From Cryptomeria japonica (taxonomy: Eukaryota; Streptophyta; Pinopsida; Cupressales; Cupressaceae), in the NCBI RefSeq assembly GCF_030272615.1, contig NC_081409.1:242911924-242975923 (forward strand): a stretch of 64,000 bases of DNA. The letters run 5' to 3'. The notes beneath the pieces are model-generated. The model saw only the letters and a program-made list of their open reading frames with translations, searched no databases and had not been told where the DNA came from. This document shows positions 9,700 to 22,200 of the stretch, one piece after another. Each line of letters begins with the position of its first letter. The first letter of the stretch is position 1. The translations under genes and the position numbers were made by a program.

Positions 9700-12400
9700 G
9701 ACCTCCTCTTTGGATTTTTAGCTATTCTCTTCTTCTTTGGTGGTCTCCCCACTCTCCCTTTAGGCTTGATAGTCATAACTTCTTTTCTAGATCCCGATTT
9801 TCTCCCTCCTACTGATCTTTAACTACATCACTTCTTTGTTGCTGCGAATTTCCAAGAATCTCCTCTATTGCTAGTGTTGCAGGAGCAAGTAAACTTCCGA
9901 TCTACTATATGCTTGAAAAAACCATGAAGTCCTCAATTACAACCATATGACCTGGCTAATCTTTGATCTCATCCACAAATATAGCACATGCTTTATTGAG
10001 CCGATCTGTTACAAATTGATAGAAATAATCTGGATTACCCTTCAGGAAAGAGAATTTGTAGTGTTTTAAAAACAACCTATTCTCTTCCAAAGGGGAGATT
10101 GGGATTGTAGGTATTACATTGGGGTAATAAAAATCTATTATTGACTTATCCACCAAGATATGATGAAAGCAAACAAGATTTGTATCCATGGTATAGCGCG
10201 CAAGGGTACTGAGACCCTTCTTCATCCAGTAGCAAAACTGAGAGAGTTAATGAGATTTCAAATAAGAGAGTTTGTAATTTCCACCACTTGCACTCTCTTT
10301 ATTATCATTGTTTTTCCCATATGATAAATACTCACCAAGGGCTGAGATATGTCTATTTCATTATTTGGACTCTGATTACTTTGAACCTCTGCCACCCCTG
10401 AAAGGTTGGAAGCAGAAGTGTTGCTAATTCCTTTCTGCATTACTTCCCCATATTTCAAACTTACTGCTTCCAACGCAGATTTCTCCTGGTTTTCCTCCAG
10501 TACAGGCTCCACTTGTGTTATTTCAGTATTTGGATTCTAGCTACTTTTAACCTCACCCTCCCCTGAAGGGCTACAAACGGGAATGCTGCTAAACTCTTTT
10601 TGCTTTACTTTCCTATCTTTTTGAGTTACTCTCTTCGGCATGCGCTTTTCCTGATTTTCCTTCATTGAAGGCTCCGAATGTGTCCCCACATTATTCAATG
10701 TTGAATCAGAAGCAAGTTCCTCAACATATTTAAATTTTTCTACTATTACTCTTCAAATTTAGAGGTCAAGGACTCTAGTGTGGATGTTCTATCATGTGGT
10801 GGATTTCTAGAACACTGACTCACAAGAGAAGAGTGGTCTTTGCAAACTCTTATATATTGGCAATGAGATCCTTGACAATTTGTGGTTAGGTGGCCCAGGG
10901 AATCTGAGTGCAAGTCCACTATTCTTGGATCCTGAAGAATGAGTTGTTGGTCCCATTCCCCAGCTTTCGAAATGATTGAGAAATTCCTAGGAAATGGTTT
11001 TGAAAGATCCAATAATAAACATACCCTTATAGGAAGCTGTGGATCTTCAAATGGAATTAAATCATGCTTTACAAAAATCCCCAGATGATTTGGTAAGATT
11101 TCTATTAGGTCTAAATCTCTATATTCTATTGGGATCCTTGGAAAGGATATCCAGAATGGCACATATTTTATCTTTGTGCCCTGAGGGTTAAAATTTGGAT
11201 ACCAAGGCAATGTGTATAAACTAAAACCCTTGTAGAACCATCTGTTAGATCTATGGATCTTGTCTCGACACATCTTTGTAGAAAATATGGCAATAAAGAA
11301 CTGAAAACCCTGATCTATGAAAATATTTCTTCCAGTCCCTCCCAATGTTTCTTAGCCCATATACATAAATCATAAGATTTGGGAGAGAAATCCCAAAACT
11401 TACCTATCAACGCTCTTTCATGCAGATCTGAGCTCTGTGAATCAAGGAGACGATCCGACAATTTTATAGAAACCTTTCCTCCCGCTAGGTCTATAATCCT
11501 AGTCAACTGTACTTCTCCCTCTCTCCTTTTGGTTTGATAGTCCATTCCATTCAGTTTAGGATCTGTGGGATTAGCTATTTCCTTCATCTTATAGGAGTGA
11601 TTCTTTCTCCAATATTTAGTAAAGCCCCTGCCCTTCTACATCGGCCTACGTATATTTCCATTTTTGCGAAGGCTGGTGTTTAAGTTGGAAACCTCCCCAC
11701 CATGTCGAGCACTAGATTTTATCGATTGGTTGAAATATGGTGGATTGAAACTCCCCCCTTCAGATTTAAAATGGGAATCCCATGCCATATGACCATTGGT
11801 TGATTTAGGGGCACCCGTTGATGGAAACGGTGATTTTTCCCACAAAGGAGTTCTCAGAGGAATATTATTTGGGAATGTGAGCACTCTAGAAACACCATGT
11901 GATCTATAAACCCCCAGCCCCCAATGCCCATATCTATTTTGTAGAGGAATATTGTTAGGGGTTGTCAGACAACTTTGTTTCCTATCAAAAACCTCAGGGC
12001 TATCAATGTAGAGCCTGTTTAAAAACTCCGAATGATCTTCCTGATGTCTTGGGCTTGTTTCCATATGGTTTTAACTATTCTCATCAGGATGCATGTCTTC
12101 TTCACATACATTAAAGATTTATTGTTTCCCCTTATTCAACTTTTGCGGCCACGTGAATGGTTTCCAGTTTGGTTTGGAAAATCCGTGTTTGGTTTGAAGT
12201 TTTTTGTGGGCTTGATGGGAAATGTCCTTCCTTTCTGTATTACCACTGTTCTGCCACTGCAGATCATTCCTCTGGGGCCCCCTGTTTTGACCTCTACCAC
12301 CATTCCTATGAGAGTTTTGAAAAAAAATTCCCGCCCTGGGCCATAGCCCAGTTGCAGAGCTCATATTTTTTGTTGCTCACTCCTGTTCTTCTCCATCCAT
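9700..12400 (-). pseudogene. LINE1 ORF1 (DUF4283-type nucleic-acid-binding protein), decayed
   Basis: ORF1 proteins coat LINE RNA and act as chaperones in the RNP. From the N-terminus: a Gly/Arg/Asn-rich start near 12364, a segment ending at 11636, then a DUF4283-like domain spanning about 11430-10900 (LIGKFWDFSPKSYDLCIWAK, then PFWISFPRIPIEYRD and RVCLLLDLSKPFP). A degraded zinc knuckle (SLGHLTTNC) follows near 10880. A Ser/Glu-rich linker lies at 10258-10700 and an unrecognised module at 9956-10225. The C-terminus, near 9750, is strongly basic (GRVGRPPKKKR), like a nuclear-localisation signal. Several frameshifts and stops separate the pieces. LINE2 ORF1 also ends in a basic KPTGKRRGRK motif. 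Confidence 0.75.
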
Positions 12401-12429
12401 GTTATTATTGGAGTTGAAAGTTGAATTAC

Positions 12430-13680
12430 ATATTGTGTTTTTTAGCCTACACAAACTTAGTACAAGGTTTGGAAGGATATGTCTTTTTTCTTATTTGATG
12501 TGACAAGCTACATTATGCAATGTGTTTTTCAATCTGCACAAGCTTAGTTCATGGTTGGTAAGATGTGTTTTTCTCTCACTTGATATTATCTCAAATGAAT
12601 GGTTGGATATCATAATCTTCCTTTTTAGGCAATTGAGGTATGTGACCACCAAAAAAGTGTATTCCTTATTTTTCGTAGGTCGAGGGCTCTAATAGGATTT
12701 CGTCGTATATTTGAAGTTGTAGGTTGAAATACTCATTGTTTTTTGCAACTTGTAGAAGCTCAGTTCATTGTCAATAGGATTTTTTTTTTCTCACTTGATG
12801 TTATCTCAAATGAATTGTTGGATATTGCAACTTTACTCTTTAGGTAACAAAGGCATGTTAACCTAGAACTTGTACAGGCAACTTTCCTCTTTAACCTAGA
12901 ACTTTATATTTATAATGGAATATTATCACAACCCTACAACAACATAAAATGAAGAATGCACTTTTGTTGGGGTGTACATACTTCTGCTACTTGAAGAGGA
13001 AGGTTGTGATATCAAACAAATCATTTAAGATGTGTTTTACACAAAATTGTATTACACATCATGTTTTTCAACCTACACAAACTTAATTCATGGTTGGTAA
13101 GATGTATTTTTTCTACTCATTTGATGTCATCTCAAATTAAAGGTTGGATATCACAACCTTCCTCTTTAGGTAAAAGAGGTGTGTGCACCTCGACAGAATT
13201 TCATTGCACATATAAATTTCTAGGTTAAACTACACATCATGTTTTTTAACCTGCACAAATTTAGTCATGGTTGGTAAGATGTACTTTTTTTGCTCAATTG
13301 ATGATACCTCAAATTATAGGTTGGATATCACAACCTTTCTCTTTTGGTAAAATAGGTATGTGCACCTCAACAAGATTTCATTGTAAATATGAAGTTTCTA
13401 GGTTGAACTACATTTCTTGTTTCTCAACCTACACAAACTTAGTTCATGGTTGGTAAGAGGTATTTTTCTTGCTCATTTCGTGTTATCTCAAATTAAAGGT
13501 TAGCTATCATAACCTTCCTCTTCAAGCAAAAGAGGTATGTGCACATCGACATGATTTCATTTTAGATATGAAGTTCTAGGTTTAACTATATATCATGTTT
13601 GTCAAATTACACAAACTTAGTTCATCGTTGGTAAGATGCACTTTTTCTGATCATTTGATGTCTCCTCATATTAATTTCCT
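12430..13680. repeat. degenerate tandem array, ~178-bp unit
   Basis: A unit containing CACAAACTTAGTTCATGGTT, then GGTAAGATG, a T-rich run, ATCTCAAATTA, GGTTGGATATCACAACC and GGTATGTGCACCTC recurs. The anchor CTTAG-type motif ends at about 12460, 12546, 12762, 13096, 13264, 13442 and 13620. The last three intervals are 168, 178 and 178 bp; the earlier ones are distorted by indels. About six recognisable units. No coding content. Confidence 0.85.
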
Positions 13681-13683
13681 TGA

Positions 13684-15180
13684 GATCTTCGATTAAATAT
13701 CAATAATTTATCCTGCATGATATCCTTGATATACTCATGGATTTTTATTCTATGGACATAGATGTGTTTTCTATGGAGGTGTTATTTTACCATATGTTAT
13801 ATATCCCCTCTTTCATCAAATTGGTACATGCTTATACCCTCATATCAATAGATTCTTTGTTCATTTACAAATACAATTAATGATGATCCTAGGCCTAATC
13901 ATAATAACAAAATACTTTATGCAAGGTTAAATCATGTTGTTCATCTATGCATTAAATTAGCATATTTTGGGATGGCATATCCCTTATAATTAGATCAATA
14001 AAATATTACCAAGTCATCCTTTTTATTACCTAAAATAATAGTGAAACAACTCTAGATTGTTCATATCAGTCATTCTTGTTAATCCTTTCTTCATTTTATC
14101 CATCATCACATTTTTTAAGATAAAGATTAGGGTAAGATGGGCTCTCTATAAATTTTTTAGGTTTCTAAACTTCACAACATGCTCTTATTGTTTTCTTCAA
14201 TCTATATTAAACTCTTTATAACTTGCAAATATGATTATATTATTCTAGTTTTACAAATACTTATGATTTTCTCTATAGATATTTCACCTCTTACTTAATA
14301 TTGAGAAAATAAATTCTTCATATCCATTTTATTAGTATTAATAAAAAATTAATAAACATCACACTTACAAGCCTAATTATATTCATATTTAAAAAGAAAA
14401 CAAATCTATGACTAAAATCACTTCTTCATTTTTAGAGAGCATTTGTTTTCTAAAGACTTGGTTTATCTTTTTTCTCCTATACATGCATTAGACATAAGCT
14501 TGATCCTATAGCTCAATTTACTATCAGTAATATTTATTCCTTTTGAGATTTAAGTTAATTTTCAATAATCCATTATAATCTTTTTATATGAATTTTCTCA
14601 TTCTTTTTTATCTTAAGTGTCTTTATAAGACTGGGAATCACATAAATTCTCACTATTTTCATTCAAGTCAAATTAAAATGTTCATGTTTACCTTAAATTA
14701 TATTTCTCTTTTGATAAATTTATTAATATTAATTTTGTTGTATTATTTTGTATGATTTCTTGAGCATTATGAATCCTATCTTTTCTATCACAAATTCACT
14801 TGATGAAACTATTACATAAATAAATGTTTTAGTTTTCTATTATATCCCTTCATTAGATTTAACATCCTCACTGAAAATGATGAGAGAGATTCGTAGACCT
14901 AAATAGTTTAACATTACACAAATTACTATAACCATGAAGACTTATTTATCATGTCTTTAATATCTATTATATTTTTAAGATCATCAAATAGTGAGTTCCA
15001 TGTCAAAGGGATTATAATTTTTTTATATCATAGTGAGACATTGTTGAAAGAGTAAGTTCCATGAGTACTCCATTGATTATTAAACCCTTCTAACAGATTT
15101 TGTAATTTTCCTTCAAACTGTTGTCCCTAGTATGCCAATGAGGGAATATGTTGAGTTCTACATCCATCTTATTCTTTGTT
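13684..15180. other. AT-rich stretch without recognisable gene
   Basis: No ORF of note and no domain recognised on either strand. By position it could be decayed upstream pol of element C, but I see no RT motif to prove this. Confidence 0.5.
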
Positions 15181-15189
15181 TAAATCTCA

Positions 15190-15960
15190 CAGTGTAGCAC
15201 CACTTATATATTTGACGAAGAAGGGGGCTTTTGAGTGATCCAATGCAACACAAACTTGTTTTGACCACTTCAAACAAGTGATGTCTATATGTCCAATATT
15301 AGTAATTTCATCTCTTTGAACCTTTTGAGTTAGAGTGTGATGCTTCAAGAGAGGTGATTATTGTTGTATTGATGCATGGGAAACATCCCATAGCTTTCAG
15401 GAGTAGTAATTTGAGAGGTGTGAAGAAGAGATACTCTATATATGACCGAGTGATGTTTGTCGTAATGCATGCATTGGCCGAATCCAAACCTTATTTGGTA
15501 GGGGCAAGTTTATCATCAAAATAGATCACAACAACATCAAATATTCTATGAACAATATTAGCGATTTCATATCTCTCTGAACCTTTTGAGTTAGAGTGTG
15601 ATGCTTCAGGAGAGGTGATTGGTGTTATATTGATGCATGTGAAACATCCCATAGCTTTCAAGAGTATGAAATTTAGAGGTGTGAAGAAGAGCTATTCTAT
15701 ATAAGACTGAGTGATGTTTGTCGTAATGCATGTATTGGCCAAATCCCAACCTTATTTGGTAGGGGCAAGTTTATCATAAAAACATATCACAACAACATCA
15801 AATATTCTATGAACCAGAAGAATGTCAATGATAGGAAGAAAAAGTGGGTGAGTAGATTATAGGCCTATGATTTTGATATTGTATATGTTAAGGGAAAGAA
15901 GAATGTGGTCATTGATGCCCTTTTCAAGAGGCCTCATTTGTGCTCACTAGTTGAGATCAT
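15190..15960 (+). pseudogene. element C RNase H with an internal 261-bp tandem duplication
   Basis: The segment ending AYDFDIVYVKGKKNVV, followed by RPHLCSLVEI, is the RNase H C-terminus of chromoviruses. Upstream the blocks GVKKRYSIYDRVMFVVMHAL and PYLVG are RNase H core. The stretch from about 15293 to 15552 is repeated at about 15552-15815 (GAACCTTTTGAGTTAGAGTG at 15318 and again at 15579). The duplication repeats the catalytic core once, so the copy could not have been functional afterwards. Confidence 0.75.
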
Positions 15961-16089
15961 TTTTTCTTGGAGATAGATGGTTTAATCCAAATATGTTAAA
16001 TATTCTCGAGCAACAAGGATCATTGATGCCCCACTATTCATGATAATAGGTACAAAGTGCTTTATGAGTTGATTATTTACAAGGAGATG

Positions 16090-17235
16090 ATCTATTTGGT
16101 GCCTAAATCACAACATAAGGTGAAAATACTGAATAATTTTCATGATGCACCTATGGTTGGTCACATGGGATTATTTAAGACTTACAAGAAAATTTAAGGT
16201 AGGTTTACATGGAAAGGACTTAAGAATTAAGTCCTTAAGTATGTCAGAGTGAGCCACATGCCAACAAAACAAAAATGAATACACATTTAGCTAGTTTTAT
16301 TCAACCCCTATCCATTCCCAATAAGAAATGGTTATGCATCTTCATGGATTTCATCACTAGGCTACCTAAGGTCCCATGGTACATACTACATATATGTTGG
16401 TATGGATAGGCTGAGTAAGGTTGTACATGTCTTTGAAATTTCAACAACATATCCTGCAACACAAGTAATTAATTTGTTCGTTCGGGAGACGTTCAAATTT
16501 CATGGGATGCCCAGAAGAATAGTGAGAGGTAGGGCCAAAAATTTCCTAAGGCTCTTTACACAAGAACTTTACAAATTTAGTGGGACAAAGTTCACTACCA
16601 ACACTAGCTACCACCCACACAGATGGGGAAATAGATATACTGCACAAATGGGTGGAAGGGTATCTCAACAATTATATTTTAGGACAACAAATAAAATGGG
16701 TGAAATGGCTCCACCTTAAAGAGAATTATTATAATTCTAAGTATCATACATTAATCATGATGTCACCATTTATCAACATCATATGGCAATGGAGCACCTA
16801 ACTTTGTTGATTTTATCTTTGAGGATAGTAGGGTGCCTAAGACAATATATTTGTTACAAGAGAGTGAAAATATTATGAAAACATTGAAGAAGAACTTGCA
16901 ACAAGAAGAAAATCAACAAGTATTATGTTGATCAACATCATACAAGCCAAAGTTTCCAGGAGCGTGCTATGGTTTACTTGAGGCTCCAGCCATACAAACA
17001 TTCCACTCTCAAGAAGAATGGATTAGAGAAGCTTAAGACATGATTTTTTGGTCCTTTTAGAGTCTCTAACAAAGTTGGAGAAGTATCTTATGAGCTAGAG
17101 TTGTTGACTAGCAACAAAGTGCATAATGTGTTTTGTGTGTCTAGGCTCAAAAAGGCACTTAGGCATATTTTGGTTCCCTCATCAGAGTTTCCACCAGTGG
17201 ATGAGAAGGGAAAGTTATCTTTTTAGTCCAAATAC
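16090..17235 (+). pseudogene. element C integrase
   Basis: A degraded HHCC region (HDAPMVGHMGLFKTYKK) lies at about 16140-16190. The core follows, MDRLSKVVHVFEISTTYPA at 16402, as in chromovirus MDRLSK-type cores. The second catalytic Asp is lost (IVRGRAKNF where the family has a D-x-G). The C-terminal VYLRLQPYKHSTLKKNG and FFGPFRVSNKVGEVSYELEL segment (about 16970-17110) is the GPF module. At least three frame changes. Confidence 0.75.
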
Positions 17236-17264
17236 TATTATAGCTTACAGTGAGCATGCTCTAT

Positions 17265-17420
17265 AAAAGAGTGTCATAAAAGAGTACTTGTTTAAATGAA
17301 AGAACATGTCGATAGAGGATGCAAAGTGAGTAAATGAGCATATATTATAGGATCTAGAGTTGGAATTGTTTGAGGAAAAGCAATTTGGGGAGGGTGGACT
17401 ATAATTTCCCCTTCCTAAGC
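17265..17420 (+). pseudogene. element C chromodomain
   Basis: The frame through 17273-17400 reads VIKEYLFK-stop-KNMSIEDAK-stop-VNEHI, then DLELELFEEKQFGEGG. This fits the chromodomain pattern in which Trp occupies both stop positions (K-W-K and T-W-x-N/D). Both stops are TGA, one G-to-A change from TGG. Chromodomains steer chromoviral integration toward heterochromatin marks. Confidence 0.65.
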
Positions 17421-17439
17421 ACTTTAACATGGTAGACCA

Positions 17440-18700
17440 TCAACCTTTTTAGTGGGTTCTTGTAGGATAATGAGTTAGGTTTAGGGGATTCATGATGATT
17501 TTGGCAATCATATATGTTTTATTAAGCACAAATGTTTGAGATGTGCATATAGCCATTTTTCGAAGTGGTTTTGGATAGTTTCCCCATACTTTCTATTTTT
17601 AGTATATGTCAGGTTGGACATTGACTAGGTCAATTGACAATGTTCTATTTTGGGAATGTCTCTGAATGCAATGGATGTTGATAATTTGGGTTTTACTATA
17701 GTCCAATTTAATCACTTTAAATAACGTTAAGTTATAAAGTTAAATTAAATATTTATCTTTATTGTTATTTAATTTATTTAATAGTTGTCTTTAGGGATGC
17801 CTAAAGTTAAATTAAAGTGCTCTTTGGCAAATATAAAATAAAGTGTCTTATTCGGGTGGACACCAACTTTAAGGAGACATAAGGAGTTTCAATTAAATTA
17901 AAAAATGAGCCTCTTTGCTAGGCATGGGGATTTGGGAGTCTATAAAAGATAGTTTTTGAGCTCATTTGCACATGCTTGGATTTTACATTTTTAATAATAC
18001 ATTTATTGGTTAAACATGTTCATCATGTGGCATTGTGAGGATGAAATTCCTTGCAAGGAACATCTTCTATGTTGGTGAGAGATCCAATCTGATGGATTCA
18101 TTAGTGATTTCATTCAAGAATCACATTTGGGCTTCATAGTTCATTTATTCTTCAATTGTTGAGTAGGAGATTTACAAAGTAGATTTGAGAGAGATTGAGA
18201 GGTAATATTGAGAAGATTACTTGGAAAGTTTGGGAAGATTTGTCTCTCTTTGGCTGGTCGTACACTTCACTTTGTTGGTCGTTACAATTACAACAAGGGC
18301 ATGAGGTTTTGTGGAGAAGTTCAAGTAGGGTTTAGATAATTTAATTGCAGATTTACAACATCCTAACTTATAGAAAAGATCCTCTCCTTTGGAGGTGTTC
18401 TTGAGGGTAGTGTTTAGGGTTTCTATATGCCAATTTGTTAGATTTCTTTCCATTTCAATATTCTTTAATCAACAAATGGCCATGTTTTATATTTTATTGT
18501 AATGAGATTCCACCATTTGGGTATCTTTAATTTTGATGATAAATTGTATTTATAGTTTATTATTGATTGTAGGTATTTGAAGATATAACATTTGGAGAGA
18601 TTTAAATTCTTTATTTATTGCAAAATATTTATTGTGAAACACAACTTTTGCATCTTCATCTACTTCTATAAAACTCTTCAAAACATAAATAAACACAAAA
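17440..18700 (+). repeat. probable 3' LTR or 3' region of element C
   Basis: AT-rich, non-coding, with TATAAAAG at 17941-17948 in a promoter-like setting. It directly follows the chromodomain. No second copy exists in the window, and no clear polypurine tract or TG/CA ends could be fixed, so the limits are approximate. Confidence 0.35.
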
Positions 18701-18765
18701 AAATCAAGGGTGTATGTTACAGAAATTGTGTGGTATATCACACCTATAACAAAGATGCATTTGCA

Positions 18766-19165
<400 letters not shown>

Positions 19166-19523
19166 CACATATAATACTTTTTGTAATTTATTTATTATAA
19201 TTAAAATATATAATAAATAAATATTATGCTCAAAACAAATCATTATAATTATTAAAATGATTTAAAATTAATAGGCATGTTAAATATATACCTAGAAATA
19301 TTAAGAGATATCGCTTGGAACTATTTTATTCACTTTAAAGTTATTCTATTTAATGTATAGATAATTTTTTTTTTAATTTCTATTCAAAGAAAGCAACATG
19401 AATCATCAAATAATAGTAGAAGCATTTAATTTGACATATTTGTGCATTTAAGTGAATGAAAAATAAAAAGTTATTGTTTTAATTTTATATTATTTCTATT
19501 ATAAGATTAGTATGTTAATATTC

Positions 19524-19528
<5 letters not shown>

Positions 19529-19588
<60 letters not shown>
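19529..19588. repeat. compound (AT)n(GT)n microsatellite
   Basis: About 27 bp of AT followed by CTCT and about 28 bp of GT. Bordered by AT-rich non-coding sequence. Confidence 0.95.
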
Positions 19589-19589
<1 letters not shown>

Positions 19590-19593
<4 letters not shown>

Positions 19594-20254
19594 GTAAATT
19601 CTGCATTGTTTTATATATACAATATAATAAAATATTAGTATAAATAATACTAACATACCTATATTTTTAAAAAATTAGGTAAAATACATTAAGAGATATC
19701 CATTTTGAAAAGAGTGGTGGACCTTCTAGATAGCCATACATGTAGTAAAAGCCCACACTTGTTTCACCATTAGCACAACATAGTTAGAAAAAGTGACATG
19801 TACTTGCACATTAAAATTTTATGTTCATTGGAAGAAAGCTTCACAACAAATAATAACCATCTAAAAATCTTGAAGGAGACAAACAATTTATTTGTACCTT
19901 AAAAAAATTAAAAAGCTAGATGGATGCAACCTAATTGTCAGTTATAATTTCAATTGCTAGAAGACAATGTCCAACTATTGCCATATTTTACAAAATGTGT
20001 TTTGAATCAAAATAATCAAAGAAGTTAAAAAGTCATACCCAAAACCAATGCAAAAAATATTTCTAGAGAAAATAGTTTGGAAATGGAGGTTTAATAATTA
20101 GAAAAATTTATAGTGCAAGAATTTTTTTTGTTTTGAAATTCTTTAAGGAATAGTTTATTTAAACAATAAATGTTTTAAAGTTAGACAATCGATAAGAAAT
20201 TTTGATGTAGGAATATGATCAAACAGACAAGAAATCGACATCACCCAAAAACAT
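19590..20254. other. no gene seen
   Basis: AT-rich sequence without recognisable coding or repeat structure. Confidence 0.5.
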
Positions 20255-20418
20255 TTTCAGATATGTGCATAACATGGTCAATGAGGCTACAATATTTTTC
20301 ATTGTAATGCCTTAGAGAAATGTTGTCTCATAAAAATAGATATGAGAAACTTTTAAGAAAATGCACTTGGCTAGTGTAAAACCAATCTCTACAACCTTTG
20401 CCAACATCCTTGCAGCCT

Positions 20419-22015
20419 TGCAACCTAAAAAATATATTTTGCAATGGTCGTTTCTCCCGCTTTGTCCAACGACTCCCTTGCTCTGCGTGGATCTGATGCC
20501 CTGCATTCTGCTCCTTCCTCCTCTGCAGTGTTGGTCGTTCGGTTTGCTGTTGGTGAGGTGGATGATGGTTCTCACACTGATGGTGACTTTCCTCCACTTG
20601 TGGTTGCTGCTACCGGAGCTAGAGTTGTGGCTGCTCCGTCTACTGCAAACGGTCCTTCTACAGTTGTGGGTCTTGACGCCGGGGGTTTGGGTGCCAAGAT
20701 CCCTATTGGTGATCTTGTTCCTCCCAAACCTTCTTCTTTTTCTCCTAGAAGAAGATTTGCCCGTGTTGCTTAAACTGCTACTTTTCCTCACAAGGGAATT
20801 CATCCTCTTCCTTGTGCCAAGACCTCCCCTGTTGTGGTCTATGGTCAGGAGGTGGTGGAAAATGTTGAATTTTATCAATGTTGTGCTTTGGTTTGTATAT
20901 TTACTGGGTTCTGACCTTCTCTTCTGGACATTCACTATTGGGTGGATGATTTCTGGAAGCCTTTAGTTGCTCATGGCATTGAACTTTTTCCTTATGCTAA
21001 AGGTTTTTTTGTTGCTTCATTTACTTCTACTCTTGATCGCGATTTGGTTCTGGGTAAGTTGTGGGTTTGGGGAGATCACTCTCTCTCTATTAAGCCTTGG
21101 ACAACTTCCTTCAACCCCCTTATTGAACCCCTTACTGTTCGTCTGGTTTGGGTGCGCCTTCTTGTTTCGAGGTTATCCGATAACTCCATTGGAAACTTCT
21201 TGAAGGGATATGATGCCATGACTTCTATGGGTCATTCTACTTTTGCCCGCTTATTAATTGATATTGACATATCTCTGCCCCTCCCCAGGGATGTGGTTCC
21301 AATGGTTGGGGATAGGCCTTGGACTCAATCATTGGATTATGAGGGCCTCCCCTTTTTCTGCAGAAGATGCTTCTCAATGGGTCACTTAGCTTCAGACTGT
21401 TCTCTCTCCCGATGCATAAATGCTGCTACTTGGTGGAAGGATGCTACTGAAGATCACTTGACGGTTAATGCTTCTGATGTTGTTTTTGTCGACTCCTCTC
21501 TGGAGGATGATGTCTCCTCCCGTGATGAGGTGCCACTTACTGCTGATGAAGCCTATACTGATGTTATTTTTGTCGTGGACTCTTCCACCCCTTTGGCTCC
21601 TTCATTTGTTGCTCCTTCTCCATAGCTCTGCTCTTCTCGTGGTGATTTTGCTTTTGTTGCTATCCTACAACAACAGTTTGCTAATGTTCTACAACAATAG
21701 TCTGACAGTAATTCTACGGGGTCCTCCCCGCATGATTTTTCTTTGAATGTGTTACCTGGACAATTGATTTTCGTAGACGGAAGGGAAAATCTACCCCCCT
21801 TTGCCAAGAATTAGGTGTTTCTCCCAACTCTTGAAGTGGGGTGGGTTGTTGCAAGTTTGACAGGTTTGTTTGGCTTGTCTAACTTTGTTTGTTTGGGGTT
21901 TGTACCCCTGCTTGGTATTCTTGCTGCGTTTGGGTTGTTGCTTAAATTTTTGATAGCCTTTTGGCTATATAAAGGGCCAGCGCCCTAGTTAACGCTGCTT
22001 TTTTAATCAAAAACT
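20419..22015 (+). mobile_element. DUF4283 retroposon, copy 1 (1597 bp)
   Basis: Plus-strand unit flanked by a 12-bp target duplication with two mismatches: TCCTTGCAGCCT at 20407-20418 and TTCTTGCATCCT at 22016-22027. The flanks belong to one PPR reading frame, which confirms the boundaries. It begins about 25 bp before the ATG, holds one ORF, and ends with a stem-loop (GGGC-CAGC-GCCC, about 21974-21985) and an A-rich tail. No RT, endonuclease or second ORF fits in the 180 bp after the ORF. Related to copies at 25508-27124 and 44831-46530. Confidence 0.85.
20444..21834 (+). pseudogene. DUF4283/CCHC-knuckle protein of retroposon copy 1
   Basis: Predicted RNA-binding protein of ORF1 type. The N-terminal ~110 residues are Ser/Ala/Val-rich. 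The DUF4283-like domain covers about 20790-21330, with SPVVVYGQEVVENVEFYQCC, IELFPYAKGFFVASFTS and LGKLWVWG. The zinc knuckle CRRCFSMGHLASDC at about 21358-21399 has perfect C-x2-C-x4-H-x4-C spacing. A Ser/Asp/Val-rich linker and a basic end, RRKGKSTPL (about 21774-21800), follow. Frame 2 holds to about 21700, with stops at 20771, 20912 and 21623; a shift precedes the C-terminal motif. The protein would be about 460 residues, longer than a bare DUF4283 domain and typical for plant LINE ORF1. Confidence 0.8.
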
Positions 22016-22200
22016 TTCTTGCATCCTATGTGGGAATCTTGGAGTGGGGTACAATTATCTATCAAAGCACAAGGGGTGAGAAACTCTATCAAATATTTGA
22101 ATTACAACTGCTCTGGTGGATATGTATGTAAAATGTGGAAAGATAAAGAAGGATTATGAACTGTTTTATATTCCTTATTGGCATACATCATTGGGTAAGC

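Larger units (their letters stand above)
9543..12420 (-). mobile_element. LINE1: plant non-LTR retrotransposon, ORF1 plus the start of ORF2, cut by element A
   Basis: Minus-strand LINE. Reading from about 12420 downward it contains an ORF1 with a DUF4283-like domain, a basic C-terminus, and then the first ~32 codons of ORF2. The frame ends at 9543, where the element A LTR begins. The remaining endonuclease, RT and RNase H must lie to the left of element A, outside the window. The target duplication cannot be checked here. The 5' end is estimated from where coding-like sequence stops and the ~178-bp repeats begin. Confidence 0.8.
15180..18700 (+). mobile_element. element C: relic of a chromodomain-type Ty3/gypsy retrotransposon
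   Basis: Plus-strand remains of RNase H (15190-15960), integrase (16090-17230) and a chromodomain (17270-17400), followed by an AT-rich region with a TATA box. The order RNase H, integrase, chromodomain with the motif YVKGKKNVV identifies a chromovirus. Gag, protease and RT are not recognisable upstream. Heavily decayed, with many stops and frameshifts. It is unrelated to A and B, which lack a chromodomain and have two RNase H modules. Confidence 0.75.
20255..22200 (+). pseudogene. PPR-repeat protein pseudogene, split by retroposon copy 1
   Basis: Pentatricopeptide-repeat proteins bind organellar RNA. The left part (20255-20418) reads MVNEATIFFIVMP-stop-RNVVS-stop, then ETFKKMHLASVKPISTTFA, the classic PPR MP-Q-RNVVSW and VKPxxxTFA signatures. 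The right part (22016-22200) continues with LEWGTIIYQSTR and TALVDMYVKCGKIKK, the matching next repeat. The two halves meet across the 1.6-kb retroposon at the sequence coding ILA-A/S, which is the target duplication. Stops replace Gln and Trp. Only about two to three repeats remain, so this is a fragment. Confidence 0.75.

Noticed and set aside
20312-20935. Arg/Ser-rich minus-strand ORF
   Set aside because: Antisense shadow of the DUF4283 frame of retroposon copy 1.
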